Part shown: positions 7,401-12,821 of the stretch, one piece after another
Numbering within the stretch: the first letter of the stretch is position 1
Layout: the number at the start of each line of letters is the position of its first letter
Source: CAZNHL01 sp964572965
GTDB taxonomy: Bacteria > Bacteroidota > Bacteroidia > Cytophagales > UBA9547
Reading direction: 5' to 3'
Length of the DNA stretch: 12,821 nucleotides
Assembly (NCBI GenBank): GCA_964572965.1
Contig: CAZNHL010000091.1
Span: forward strand, 1 to 12,821
Program-made: the position numbers and the translations under genes
Notes under the pieces: model-generated
What the model was told of the DNA's origin: nothing
Database searches by the model: none
Seen by the model: only the letters and a program-made list of their open reading frames with translations

Positions 7401-8637
7401 AGTATTGGAAAAAGAATTGAGTGCACGTTCAGAAGTGTTTGCCGAGAGCAGAAGTAAGGCTGTTTCCTGGAAAGATGTCAGAGATATACTGACGGCCAAT
7501 GAATATGCTATCGAAATGTTAAGATTCAGGCATTTTGATAAAGACTTTACTGATTCTGTGATTTATGCAGGTTTGGTTGTGTCTGAAAAAACGAAAGATT
7601 ATCCCGAGCTGGTTATTATTGAGAAAGGTAATCAGTTAGAGAAGAAGAACCTGAAATATTACCGTAACAGCGTTATTTTTAATAATACAGATAGGTTGTC
7701 GTATGACGCGTTCTGGGGAGCATTAAAAGCAGGCATTCCTGATAATGCAACGGTGTATATATCTTCAGAAGGCGTTTACAATCAGATAAACCTTGAAATG
7801 TTATCTAAAGACGGGGTATTTGCTTTGGACAAGAACAACTTTGTTCTTGTAAGTAATACCAAAGATTTGGTTAAGTCTAAAGTTGTTAGTTCCGCTAAAA
7901 CATCCCGTAAGACAACCAAAACGAAAGTTAAAGAAGAAATTTACATTGCCGGCAGTCCGGCCTTTTACCTGCCTAATAGTGCAATTACGTCTGGCAGCAG
8001 AACAATTGTAGCATTGCCCGGGGCAGAGAAGGAAGTAAAATCCCTAAGCTCTATTGTAGCATCTTTAGGATACCAGGTCGTAGAGAAGTTGGGGAATAAT
8101 GTACAGGAAGATACAATTAAGCAAATTGAGAATCCAAAGGTGTTCCATATTGCCACACACGGTTACTTTAAGGAGAGATCAGGTGATGATATAGAGGAGG
8201 GGCTGGCCGCAAATCCATTACTGAACTCTGGTTTGCTTTTAAGCGGTGCAGGAGATATTATTAACAATACTGAAAATAAGTATGTCAATTCTCAAAGTGG
8301 TATACTCACAGCTTATGAAGCAATGAACCTGAATTTTGATAAAACGGAGTTGGTGGTTTTGTCAGCATGTGAAACAGGTTTGGGTGAAGTGCAGATAGGC
8401 GAGGGTGTATACGGTTTACAGCGTTCATTCCTCATTGCTGGAGCAGATGCAATTATCATGAGTTTGTTTAAAGTAAATGATGAGATTACTCAGAAGTTAA
8501 TGAGCTCATTTTATACCAATTGGCTGAAATCAGGAAATAAACGTCAGGCATTTATTGATGCTAAGAAAGAAATCAAAAAGGATTATGACGACCCTAAATT
8601 ATGGGGAGCTTTTGTGATGGTGGAAACAACCAAGTAA
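4480..8637 (+). CDS. Exported TPR-repeat CHAT-domain protein (putative clan CD cysteine protease)
   Basis: This is a 1385-aa protein. Residues 1-25 form a signal peptide or N-terminal membrane anchor with no lipobox Cys. Residues from about 35 to 870 are alpha-helical TPR-type repeats; clear units include QEDYTKAARYYQKAY (near 250), QGDYNRAEKAIVKSL (near 625), IGDYSKAEENLNKVL (near 667) and KGNYDDAEVALKSS (near 793). A charged helix, LETRVEVLEKELSARSE, begins at 968. The CHAT domain covers about 1000-1385. It has the caspase-like dyad: His1227 in HIATHGYF and Cys1297 in LSACETGLGE, followed by GVYGLQRSFLIAGA and the terminal WGAFVMVE typical of the domain. A Lys/Thr/Ser-rich loop occupies about 1128-1152. 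The dyad is intact, so peptidase activity is plausible but unproven; CHAT proteins include separase-like proteases activated through their repeats. The short gap to the PorP/SprF gene implies co-transcription and a periplasmic or surface role. A strong terminator follows 14 bp after the stop. Confidence 0.92.
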   Translation: MKDFYSKYLLVLPILLVSFGALSGVSEERPKADKTFYSLKESFEYGSYSEVIGGINASLKKTVRLSGTQAEQARLGFLLARAYYADYQFDKASAVYSAAVQALSEAAADDTKQQALAVQVDYLIDAGVFSEAYNIVQNAGAKDFELQIRKVEVLTNLGYGNEALALINTLEPTLLNNTAQAALTKQEKVDAKRAYAHLLNLKAVVMLKRGEGPATSVLLKVNRLWIKDNLGNSSIENREAVWLEAQSFEQQEDYTKAARYYQKAYGTGSFANTERIQLKIMADLVNAYVISDQYTRYTSYNKRLQMHSHRSLNSKELEDNLYNYANCKRLNTQGYYSAALEKTNKLVKKTAYLPATDPLRLEMKRFQYDVLINNGNIAEGGKALDSLLADAEVSYGKNAPEYNRLRIEKADWIVKYGIDYPMALTIKRESYDAIVAPQITERQPDYLRYADLFSDLYVLTGKYEDARALSENSVKVALERFGENDSRYAYELARYAEITGLLGDYNTVNDKLNVISGILNKSIKKDEASRETALLVADLYSQLGEFDKSKEAAFRAFRASRKVLEPQELKVARLNDELAGVYMDLGNYSTADDYLAASLSIKDRKVGDGSKLAFTTLSGQGTLYLMQGDYNRAEKAIVKSLSVANLCYGVQSLQAGTALTSLSDFNMAIGDYSKAEENLNKVLAIYETRLGKGHFKRAQILNKIAVVKSKKGKAELKEIEKLFEESNSVITKSLSTNNPIYYDQLQSQAEVYYQMKQSDKALKHLPEIEKFWISKLGENNAHVASVRLLKGKVLYQKGNYDDAEVALKSSRSLYNSIYSDNHPGYVQASSNLAKIYYIKGKKAEALEILEETTEKNLVFTEKYFPQLSFSEKSKYWSQVKDEFEFFNFLCYTQKNVKPELAAKMYNNTITTKAILLSNSIKVKQRVLSSNDSTLIKLYDEYIENKEFMTSSLGLSKQQLSEQNIDIKLLETRVEVLEKELSARSEVFAESRSKAVSWKDVRDILTANEYAIEMLRFRHFDKDFTDSVIYAGLVVSEKTKDYPELVIIEKGNQLEKKNLKYYRNSVIFNNTDRLSYDAFWGALKAGIPDNATVYISSEGVYNQINLEMLSKDGVFALDKNNFVLVSNTKDLVKSKVVSSAKTSRKTTKTKVKEEIYIAGSPAFYLPNSAITSGSRTIVALPGAEKEVKSLSSIVASLGYQVVEKLGNNVQEDTIKQIENPKVFHIATHGYFKERSGDDIEEGLAANPLLNSGLLLSGAGDIINNTENKYVNSQSGILTAYEAMNLNFDKTELVVLSACETGLGEVQIGEGVYGLQRSFLIAGADAIIMSLFKVNDEITQKLMSSFYTNWLKSGNKRQAFIDAKKEIKKDYDDPKLWGAFVMVETTK

Positions 8638-8651
8638 AATGGTTAATATGT

Positions 8652-8688
8652 AAAAAGGGCCTGCGTTATCCATCGCAGGCCCTTTTTT
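8652..8688. terminator. Strong bidirectional intrinsic terminator
   Basis: A perfect 9-bp GC-rich stem, GGGCCTGCG (8657-8665) and CGCAGGCCC (8674-8682), encloses an 8-base loop and is flanked by A5 on the left and T6 on the right. This gives a stem with a U-run on either strand. It ends the plus-strand porP-like/CHAT transcript and is well placed to stop the convergent minus-strand operon too. Confidence 0.93.
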
Positions 8689-8719
8689 ATTGCTTGTAAG
8701 CGTATATGCGAGTAACACT

Positions 8720-8797
8720 TTAAGGGTTCACATTACCTTCAATTCCGGTTTGAAAGCCTGAGTCTTTTGTTTTACCAATTGTTTTTACTTGTTCCAT
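8720..8797 (-). pseudogene. 25-codon fragment resembling the start of an SRPBCC/AHSA1-type protein
   Basis: On the minus strand, 12 bp after the quinone reductase stop, an ATG opens a 25-codon ORF reading MEQVKTIGKTKDSGFQTGIEG and then NVNP before TAA. The segment GKTKDSGFQTGI resembles the N-terminus of SRPBCC/AHSA1 (activator of Hsp90 ATPase-like) proteins in Bacteroidota, which as I recall often begin with a GKTKDAGWQIGVRKT-like sequence before the hydrophobic-pocket domain. Here the likeness stops abruptly and no domain follows, so the fragment looks like the stump of a deleted gene. The match is from memory over about 12 residues; a chance ORF or a genuine micropeptide remains possible. 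Confidence 0.3.
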
Positions 8798-8808
8798 AAA
8801 AGTGGAAC
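8791..8808. repeat. Short inverted repeat GTTCCA/TGGAAC
   Basis: A 6-bp perfect dyad with a 6-base loop (TAAAAG) lies immediately after the stop codon of the quinone reductase gene and overlaps the first codons of the small fragment at 8720-8797. On neither strand is it followed by a T-run, so it is a poor intrinsic terminator. It may be a 3'-end stabilising hairpin. Confidence 0.4.
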
Positions 8809-8809
8809 G

Positions 8810-9388
8810 TTATTTTTGTTTGATCCCCATTTGGTACACTTCGTCTATCCATTTTAACCTGGCCTTTTCTTCAGAGTTCCGGATAATGCCAATTAAGCTA
8901 ACCTTGACAGGTTTAACACCACAAAACTCTAAAGTAGATTTTTTGAGCTGGTTAACACTGGGTCTGCCATACATTAAACGATAATACCAGCCAGGTTGGT
9001 CCAGTGTCGATATAATATGTGCCGTTTTTCCTGCTAAAAGCTTTTCCCACCACACAGAATTTTCTTTGTACCGAAATGCCATGCCGGGAAGAAAAAGCCT
9101 GTCAATAAATCCCTTAGTAATAGCCGGCAAACCACCCCACCACACCGGGTGTAGCCATACCAGATGGTCGGCCTGTTTGATGTGTTCCCAGGCTTGTAAA
9201 AGATCTGGTTCAAGCTCTGTTCTTTGCGAATAACCGTAAGCCAAATTGGGGTTAAAGTTTAATTCTGAAATATTGATTTGTGATACGTGCGCACCGGATT
9301 CAGTAGCTCCTTTATGATAGGCAGCTGCCAGGCTGAAATTGAAACTGTTTTTATTAGGATGGCCATTGATAATCAATATTTTTTTCAT
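8810..9388 (-). CDS. NAD(P)H:quinone oxidoreductase, flavodoxin-like fold family
   Basis: This 192-aa cytoplasmic flavoprotein belongs to the Flavodoxin_2 family (NQO1/MdaB/KefF-like). It opens with beta-strand 1 and the FMN phosphate-binding segment, KKILIINGHPNKNSFN (residues 2-17). The classic LHPVWWGGLPAITKGFIDR motif lies at 79-97, where the WWGG loop packs against the isoalloxazine ring, followed by LPGMAFRY. Members usually carry out two-electron reduction of quinones or other electrophiles with NAD(P)H, avoiding semiquinone radicals; the substrate here is unknown. Length fits the family. It is the last gene of a probable minus-strand operon, starting 61 bp after the Crp/Fnr-type gene; that gap has no terminator and no convincing TAnnTTTG box. 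The neighbouring regulator may control it. Confidence 0.88.
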   Translation of the reverse strand: MKKILIINGHPNKNSFNFSLAAAYHKGATESGAHVSQINISELNFNPNLAYGYSQRTELEPDLLQAWEHIKQADHLVWLHPVWWGGLPAITKGFIDRLFLPGMAFRYKENSVWWEKLLAGKTAHIISTLDQPGWYYRLMYGRPSVNQLKKSTLEFCGVKPVKVSLIGIIRNSEEKARLKWIDEVYQMGIKQK

Positions 9389-9449
9389 TCTTTCTCTGTT
9401 TATATTAGTAAAAGAAGAAAATATTCAAGATGCGGCAAAGGACAAATGT

Positions 9450-10013
9450 CTATAAAGAAACTTCCCGGCGCAATCGGCTTAAATGTCTGGGTGTAACACC
9501 CAGGTAAGAAGCCAGGTATTGCAGGGGTATTTGCATAATGTATTCCGGGTTTTTTTGTAACAGTTCTCTGTAACGTTCTTTGCCTTTGTCTTTCTGAAAA
9601 GAGAAAAAGCGTTTTTCCATTTCTAAGTATTCCTGCTCAATAAAATATTTACCAACACGCAGCCAGTTAGGGCTCAGAGTGTAAAGCTTTTCCAGGTCAG
9701 CTTTTTGTATCACATCTAATTCTGTGGCGGTAACTGCCTGAAGGTTTTCAGCTGTAGGCTGGTTTGAAATTAATGATGAAAGAGCAGTCATAAATGTATT
9801 ACCGAAAGTAATGCAATAAGTCATTTCTTCACCGGCGTCGGTAGTATAATAAGAGCGTACAATCCCTGTTTTTATAAAGTAAAGTTCATTACATATATTT
9901 CCTTCAGGAATAATCAATTCGCCTTTGGCAATCTTTCTTGTTGTGACGATGGAGTCAAGTTGCTTCAGCTCATCTTTTGTCAGCATCCCAAATGAATTTA
10001 AAAAATCTTTCAT
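9450..10013 (-). CDS. Crp/Fnr-family transcriptional regulator
   Basis: This 187-aa regulator has an N-terminal cyclic-nucleotide-binding-type beta-roll (about residues 25-110: KGELIIPEGNICNELYFIKTG, then the FGNTFMTALSS region) and a C-terminal helix-turn-helix at about 162-184 (IPLQYLASYLGVTPRHLSRLRRE). The phosphate-binding cassette lacks the Arg-Ser signature of true cAMP receptors, and there is no Cys cluster for an Fe-S centre, so the signal is unknown; this is usual for the many short Bacteroidota members. It lies 11 bp after the methyltransferase gene and 61 bp before the quinone reductase gene on the same strand, so co-transcription is likely. An obvious hypothesis is control of its own operon. 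No palindromic operator could be assigned with confidence. Confidence 0.9.
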   Translation of the reverse strand: MKDFLNSFGMLTKDELKQLDSIVTTRKIAKGELIIPEGNICNELYFIKTGIVRSYYTTDAGEEMTYCITFGNTFMTALSSLISNQPTAENLQAVTATELDVIQKADLEKLYTLSPNWLRVGKYFIEQEYLEMEKRFFSFQKDKGKERYRELLQKNPEYIMQIPLQYLASYLGVTPRHLSRLRREVSL

Positions 10014-10024
10014 CGGCTGGCAGA

Positions 10025-10684
10025 TTATATGGCTTTTACTGCTGAAATGAGGAGTGTAGAGAAAAGTATCTGCTGGCCGTTAAATTCCTGCGCAGGCTCT
10101 TCTTTTTCCAGTACATCAGTTATCTTAAACTGGTTTTCCGATAACAGTTTAACCAGGTCTTCTTTACAGAATGTATTGAACCCATATTTTACAAAAGGAT
10201 AATGGTCCATCAGAGATTTGGGCCTGATAGCTATTGTAATTTTTCCATCGGGTTTTAATACACGCCTGATTTCTGATAAGACCTGCGTCGTATTTTCCCA
10301 GAAGTAAATAGTATTGATAGTAAATACTTTGTCGAAAACTTCTTTTTCAAATGGTAATTGGCTGGCATTTGTCAAATGGAATGAGGCCTGTCCGGATTTT
10401 ACATAATCACTGTTGTATTTACCGGATTCTTCGATCATGCTTTCAGAGAAGTCACAACCAGCATAGTGAAGAGCATTTGCTTTGGATAATACATCTTTCA
10501 CGAATAAACCATTTCCCATCCCGATTTCGAGGATATTATCATTGTCCTGTAACTCAAGGGCCTCGATCGTGTTGAGATTGATGTGCAGGTTGCTCACATT
10601 CATTTTTTTGCCAATCTCAACAGCATGTTCTCCATGAGGTTGTCTCAGTTGGCTGGCGATTGATTTTAGTATTTCTTCATCCAT
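10025..10684 (-). CDS. Class I SAM-dependent methyltransferase
   Basis: This 219-aa soluble protein carries a Methyltransf_11-type Rossmann domain. SAM-binding motif I is ILEIGMGNG at 51-59; an acidic motif II-like segment (HYAGCDFSESMIEES) follows, then INTIYFW (motif IV region) and the post-motif stretch EIRRVLKPDGKITIAI. The N-terminal LRQPHGEHAVEIGKKMN segment recurs in a family of small Bacteroidota methyltransferases. The substrate cannot be inferred; a small molecule is more likely than nucleic acid because no target-recognition domain is present. It is the first gene of a likely operon with the Crp/Fnr-type regulator (11 bp gap) and the quinone reductase. The hairpin upstream at 10708-10742 separates it from the pirin gene. 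No exact TAnnTTTG box is visible before the start. Confidence 0.88.
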   Translation of the reverse strand: MDEEILKSIASQLRQPHGEHAVEIGKKMNVSNLHINLNTIEALELQDNDNILEIGMGNGLFVKDVLSKANALHYAGCDFSESMIEESGKYNSDYVKSGQASFHLTNASQLPFEKEVFDKVFTINTIYFWENTTQVLSEIRRVLKPDGKITIAIRPKSLMDHYPFVKYGFNTFCKEDLVKLLSENQFKITDVLEKEEPAQEFNGQQILFSTLLISAVKAI

Positions 10685-10700
10685 AAAAATTCGTTTGTAT

Positions 10701-10742
10701 AAAAATACAAAGTCCTTTCTAATTTAATCAGAAAGGACTTTG
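10701..10742 (-). terminator. Intrinsic terminator of the first pirin gene
   Basis: A perfect 13-bp stem (10708-10720 with 10730-10742; minus-strand arm CAAAGTCCTTTCT) has a 9-base loop and is followed on the minus strand by a TATTTTTA run. It lies 29 bp after the pirin stop and 23 bp before the methyltransferase start, so it marks a transcript boundary or an attenuation point for the downstream operon. The stem is only moderately GC-rich. Confidence 0.75.
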
Positions 10743-10771
10743 ATAAATATTGTGATTTATATGGAATCAGA

Positions 10772-11650
10772 TTACTCTTCAAGGAAACCGAATTTTCCCA
10801 TATTGAAATCTTCTACAGCCTGTACAAGCTCTTCTCTTGTATTCATTACAAAGGGGCCATAAGAAGCAATAGGCTCATTGATAGGTTCTCCGCTCAAAAC
10901 CAATACAATAGCGTCTTCATTGGCTTCTACCGTAAATGTTTCCCCTGCATTTTCAAATAATACAAACTGACTTGCTGTTGCTGTCCGGTTTCCGTTTACT
11001 TTAATACTGCCCTCAATAACCAGTACGGCAGTATTATAATGTGCCGGAAAGGAGAATGTTGTTTGGGCACCTTTGTTCAGTTTGGCATTAAACAAGTTAA
11101 CAGGAGTAAAGGTTGAAGCAGTACCCTGAGTACCCTGATATTCCCCTGCAATTACTTCTACGATGCCACCTTTATCAGCAAGTATAACTTTGCTGATATC
11201 AGCGTTAAGTATTCCCTGGTATTTAGGTGCCGACATTTTATCTTTTGCCGGTAAGTTCACCCATAATTGTACCATCTGGAAGTCGCCGCCGTTTTTGCTG
11301 AACTCTTTTTCATGGTATTCTTTGTGCAGAATACCAGAGGCCGCTGTCATCCATTGTACATCACCTTCTCCGATCACACCACTATTGCCGCTGCTGTCGT
11401 GGTGGGCTACTTTACCTTTGTAGGCAATCGTTACAGTTTCGAACCCCCTGTGAGGGTGTACACTCACACCTCTTGGCTTATCAGTCGGAGGAAAGTAAAA
11501 TTTTGAATTGTAATCCATCATGATAAAAGGGTTCATGCGCTGCATGTCGAGCCCTTCACCGCTTGGAATGAAGTTATGTACCCTGAATCCATCTCCCACA
11601 TAATGAGGGGAGGCAGGAGAAACGATATTTTCTATGTTTTTAGTTTTCAT
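10772..11650 (-). CDS. Pirin family cupin protein (cytoplasmic copy)
   Basis: This 292-aa bicupin-type pirin has the metal-binding set of the family in the N-terminal cupin: His65 and His67 in VHPHRGFET, and His109 and Glu111 in GILHKEYHE. The GDVQWMTAASG stretch just before the second pair is also typical. The C-terminal cupin ends with the conserved SGEPINEPIASYGPFVMNT and a KFGFL tail. Bacterial pirins can have quercetin 2,3-dioxygenase activity or serve as redox or metal-dependent interaction partners; which applies here cannot be told. The N-terminus (MKTKNIENIVSPASPHYVGDGF) has no signal sequence, implying a cytoplasmic protein. It has its own promoter-like box and terminator. It is closely similar along its length to the second pirin upstream (11895 onward), so the two are tandem paralogs. 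Confidence 0.9.
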   Translation of the reverse strand: MKTKNIENIVSPASPHYVGDGFRVHNFIPSGEGLDMQRMNPFIMMDYNSKFYFPPTDKPRGVSVHPHRGFETVTIAYKGKVAHHDSSGNSGVIGEGDVQWMTAASGILHKEYHEKEFSKNGGDFQMVQLWVNLPAKDKMSAPKYQGILNADISKVILADKGGIVEVIAGEYQGTQGTASTFTPVNLFNAKLNKGAQTTFSFPAHYNTAVLVIEGSIKVNGNRTATASQFVLFENAGETFTVEANEDAIVLVLSGEPINEPIASYGPFVMNTREELVQAVEDFNMGKFGFLEE

Positions 11651-11676
11651 AATCTGCCCGTTTTAATTTGGTAATA

Positions 11677-11684
11677 CAAAGATA
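11677..11684 (-). promoter_or_regulatory. -7 box TATCTTTG for the first pirin gene
   Basis: On the minus strand TATCTTTG matches the Bacteroidota -7 consensus TAnnTTTG exactly and lies 26 bases before the pirin ATG, giving a leader of about 20 bases. No clear TTG is present about 20 bases upstream, so the -33 element is weak or absent. Together with the terminator at 11815-11856 it suggests separate transcription of the two pirin genes. Confidence 0.55.
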
Positions 11685-11814
11685 CCATGCAGGGAAGGCT
11701 GCTATATTGATGTATGGTAAGAAATAGTTGTTAGTTGATGGGTGTTTGTTGTTAGAGTGATGATTGAAAGATTAGTGGAAAGTCGTTCTGCGCAACTCCG
11801 CAAGATCTATGCAG

Positions 11815-11856
11815 AAAACAAAAAACAGAAGACCGGGATAATTCCCGATCTTCTGT
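11815..11856 (-). terminator. Intrinsic terminator of the second pirin gene
   Basis: A long stem (11825-11838 with 11843-11856; 13 pairs with one C/A mismatch) has a TAAT loop. On the minus strand it reads ACAGAAGATCGGGA, then the loop, then TCCCGGTCTTCTGT, and runs into a T-rich tail (TTTTTGTTTTC). It begins 38 bp after the stop codon of the second pirin gene. Confidence 0.82.
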
Positions 11857-11894
11857 CTCTGATTTTTAAATCTTATAATTTTATAATCAGGAAA

Positions 11895-12821
11895 TTAGTC
11901 TGCCAGAAAGCCAAACTTCCCTTGTTTGTAGTCATTGATGGCCTGGTGGATTTCTTCTTCTGTATTCATTACAAATGGGCCATAGCTAACAAATGGTTCG
12001 TTCAGAGGTTCTCCGCTTAATACCAACAGAATACTTTTTTTATTGGCCTTGATGTGGATTTCGCCTCCTTCATTTTTGAACTGTGTATATTGATTTTCTG
12101 CAACTTTCCGGTTTTCGTTCATCAGTACATCTCCATCAATAAGCAGGATACCTGTATTGTAATCACCAGGAAGGTCTAATGATACTTCTCCGCCTTCGTT
12201 CAGGTGAATGTCATAGATATGTAAAGGTGAAAATGCACTTGCAATGCCTGTTGTCCCTTTAAAACTGCCGGAAACAACATTTACTTCGCCCATACCTTTC
12301 GGAAGTTTCACTTTAGGTTTGTTGCTGTGCAGAATGCTCTGGTATTTGGCAGGGGTCATTTTATGTTTTTTAGGCAGGTTGATCCAGAGCTGAACCATTT
12401 CAAAAGCGCCGCCTTGTTCACTGTATTTTTTATCGTGATATTCTTTGTGTAATACGCCTCCGCCTGCTGTCATCCATTGTACATCGCCGGGGTTGATAAT
12501 ACCGCTGTTTCCTGCACTGTCGTGGTGGGCAACGCCGCCTTTATAAGCAAATGTAATGGTTTCGATACCTCTATGTGGATGTACACCAACACCTCTCGAT
12601 ATTTTGGATGGAGGGAAATTGACTTCAGCATTAAAATCAAGTAAGAAAAAAGGGCTCATGCGTTCTTCAAAACCCTGCCCGTTAGGAAAGTAGTTCATCA
12701 CTTTAAAGCCATTACCGACCATATGTGTGTTGGTAGGAGAGTAAACACCTTCAATTCCTCTGAATTTACCCGATTTAATTTTTTCAACTCCCGAAAGGAA
12801 ACTGCCAAAGGCAGTTGTTGC
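11895..12821 (-). CDS. Second pirin family protein, 5'-truncated by the window edge, probably exported
   Basis: The metal ligand set is intact: VHPHRGIET and GVLHKEYHD supply the His-x-His and His-x-Glu pairs. The C-terminus (SGEPLNEPFVSYGPFVMNT, then KFGFLAD) mirrors the neighbouring pirin. An internal ATG at 12722 could be taken as the start, but the frame stays open to the window edge and the extra 33 codons (ATTAFGSFLSGVEKIKSGKF, then RGIEGVYSPTNTH) lead smoothly into the family's first strand and align with IVSPASPHYVGDGF of the paralog. The true start is therefore outside the window. ATTAFGSFLSGVEK looks like the end of a signal sequence, possibly Tat-type, suggesting export, unlike its neighbour; the n-region needed to confirm this is not visible. 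The gene has its own terminator at 11815-11856. Confidence 0.88.
   Translation of the reverse strand, partial: ATTAFGSFLSGVEKIKSGKFRGIEGVYSPTNTHMVGNGFKVMNYFPNGQGFEERMSPFFLLDFNAEVNFPPSKISRGVGVHPHRGIETITFAYKGGVAHHDSAGNSGIINPGDVQWMTAGGGVLHKEYHDKKYSEQGGAFEMVQLWINLPKKHKMTPAKYQSILHSNKPKVKLPKGMGEVNVVSGSFKGTTGIASAFSPLHIYDIHLNEGGEVSLDLPGDYNTGILLIDGDVLMNENRKVAENQYTQFKNEGGEIHIKANKKSILLVLSGEPLNEPFVSYGPFVMNTEEEIHQAINDYKQGKFGFLAD

Noticed and set aside
4667..8156. Several antiparallel ORFs of 63-92 codons inside the TPR-CHAT gene
   Set aside because: They have no recognisable domain and lie wholly opposite a well-supported coding region; they are antisense shadows.
4480..8637. TPR-CHAT protein as a CRISPR type III-E (Craspase) or gasdermin-activating defence protease
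   Set aside because: It has an N-terminal signal sequence, and no gRAMP, CRISPR array or gasdermin gene lies in the window. The PorP/SprF partner points to the envelope.
8802..8984. 60-codon plus-strand ORF opposite the quinone reductase
   Set aside because: It overlaps the conserved coding sequence antisense and has no family features.
11742..12020. 92-codon plus-strand ORF across the second pirin's 3' end
   Set aside because: It runs through the terminator hairpin and antisense to the conserved pirin C-terminus; its composition is not protein-like.
12720..12722. ATG at 12722 as the true start of the second pirin
   Set aside because: The frame is open for 33 more codons to the window edge and those residues continue the paralog alignment, so this Met is internal.

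Overview
The window looks like a chromosomal segment of a Bacteroidota bacterium, most likely a Sphingobacteriaceae relative of Pedobacter; the genus is an inference from protein style, not a search. Pointers are the low-GC coding style, the near absence of Shine-Dalgarno sites, -7 boxes matching TAnnTTTG, a PorP/SprF outer-membrane protein of the type IX secretion (T9SS) and gliding family, and a Bacteroidota-type putative porin.

Plus-strand block (1-8690). An array of about eight CTCACTA heptamers at the left edge runs into lpxK, the lipid A 4'-kinase. A close-spaced putative porin gene follows, with a -7 box directly against its GTG start. A 402-bp gap, holding at most one tiny secreted-type ORF, leads to a tight two-gene unit: a PorP/SprF-family protein and a 1385-residue exported TPR-CHAT protein with an intact His/Cys dyad. 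The unit ends at a strong terminator (8652-8688) that should work in both directions. All of the larger products concern the envelope.

Minus-strand block (8720-12821). Reading right to left, there are two tandem pirin-family cupin genes, each followed by its own intrinsic terminator. The right-hand one runs off the window and seems to carry an export-type N-terminus. Next comes a probable three-gene operon: class I SAM methyltransferase, small Crp/Fnr-type regulator, and flavodoxin-fold NAD(P)H:quinone oxidoreductase. Just beyond it lies a 25-codon fragment resembling the start of an SRPBCC/AHSA1-type protein. Pirins plus a quinone reductase suggest redox or electrophile handling, but that link is inferred from gene position only.

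The most noteworthy items are the PorP/SprF plus TPR-CHAT pair, the pirin pair that may differ in cell compartment, the stop-free heptamer array in front of lpxK, and the apparently leaderless GTG-start porin.
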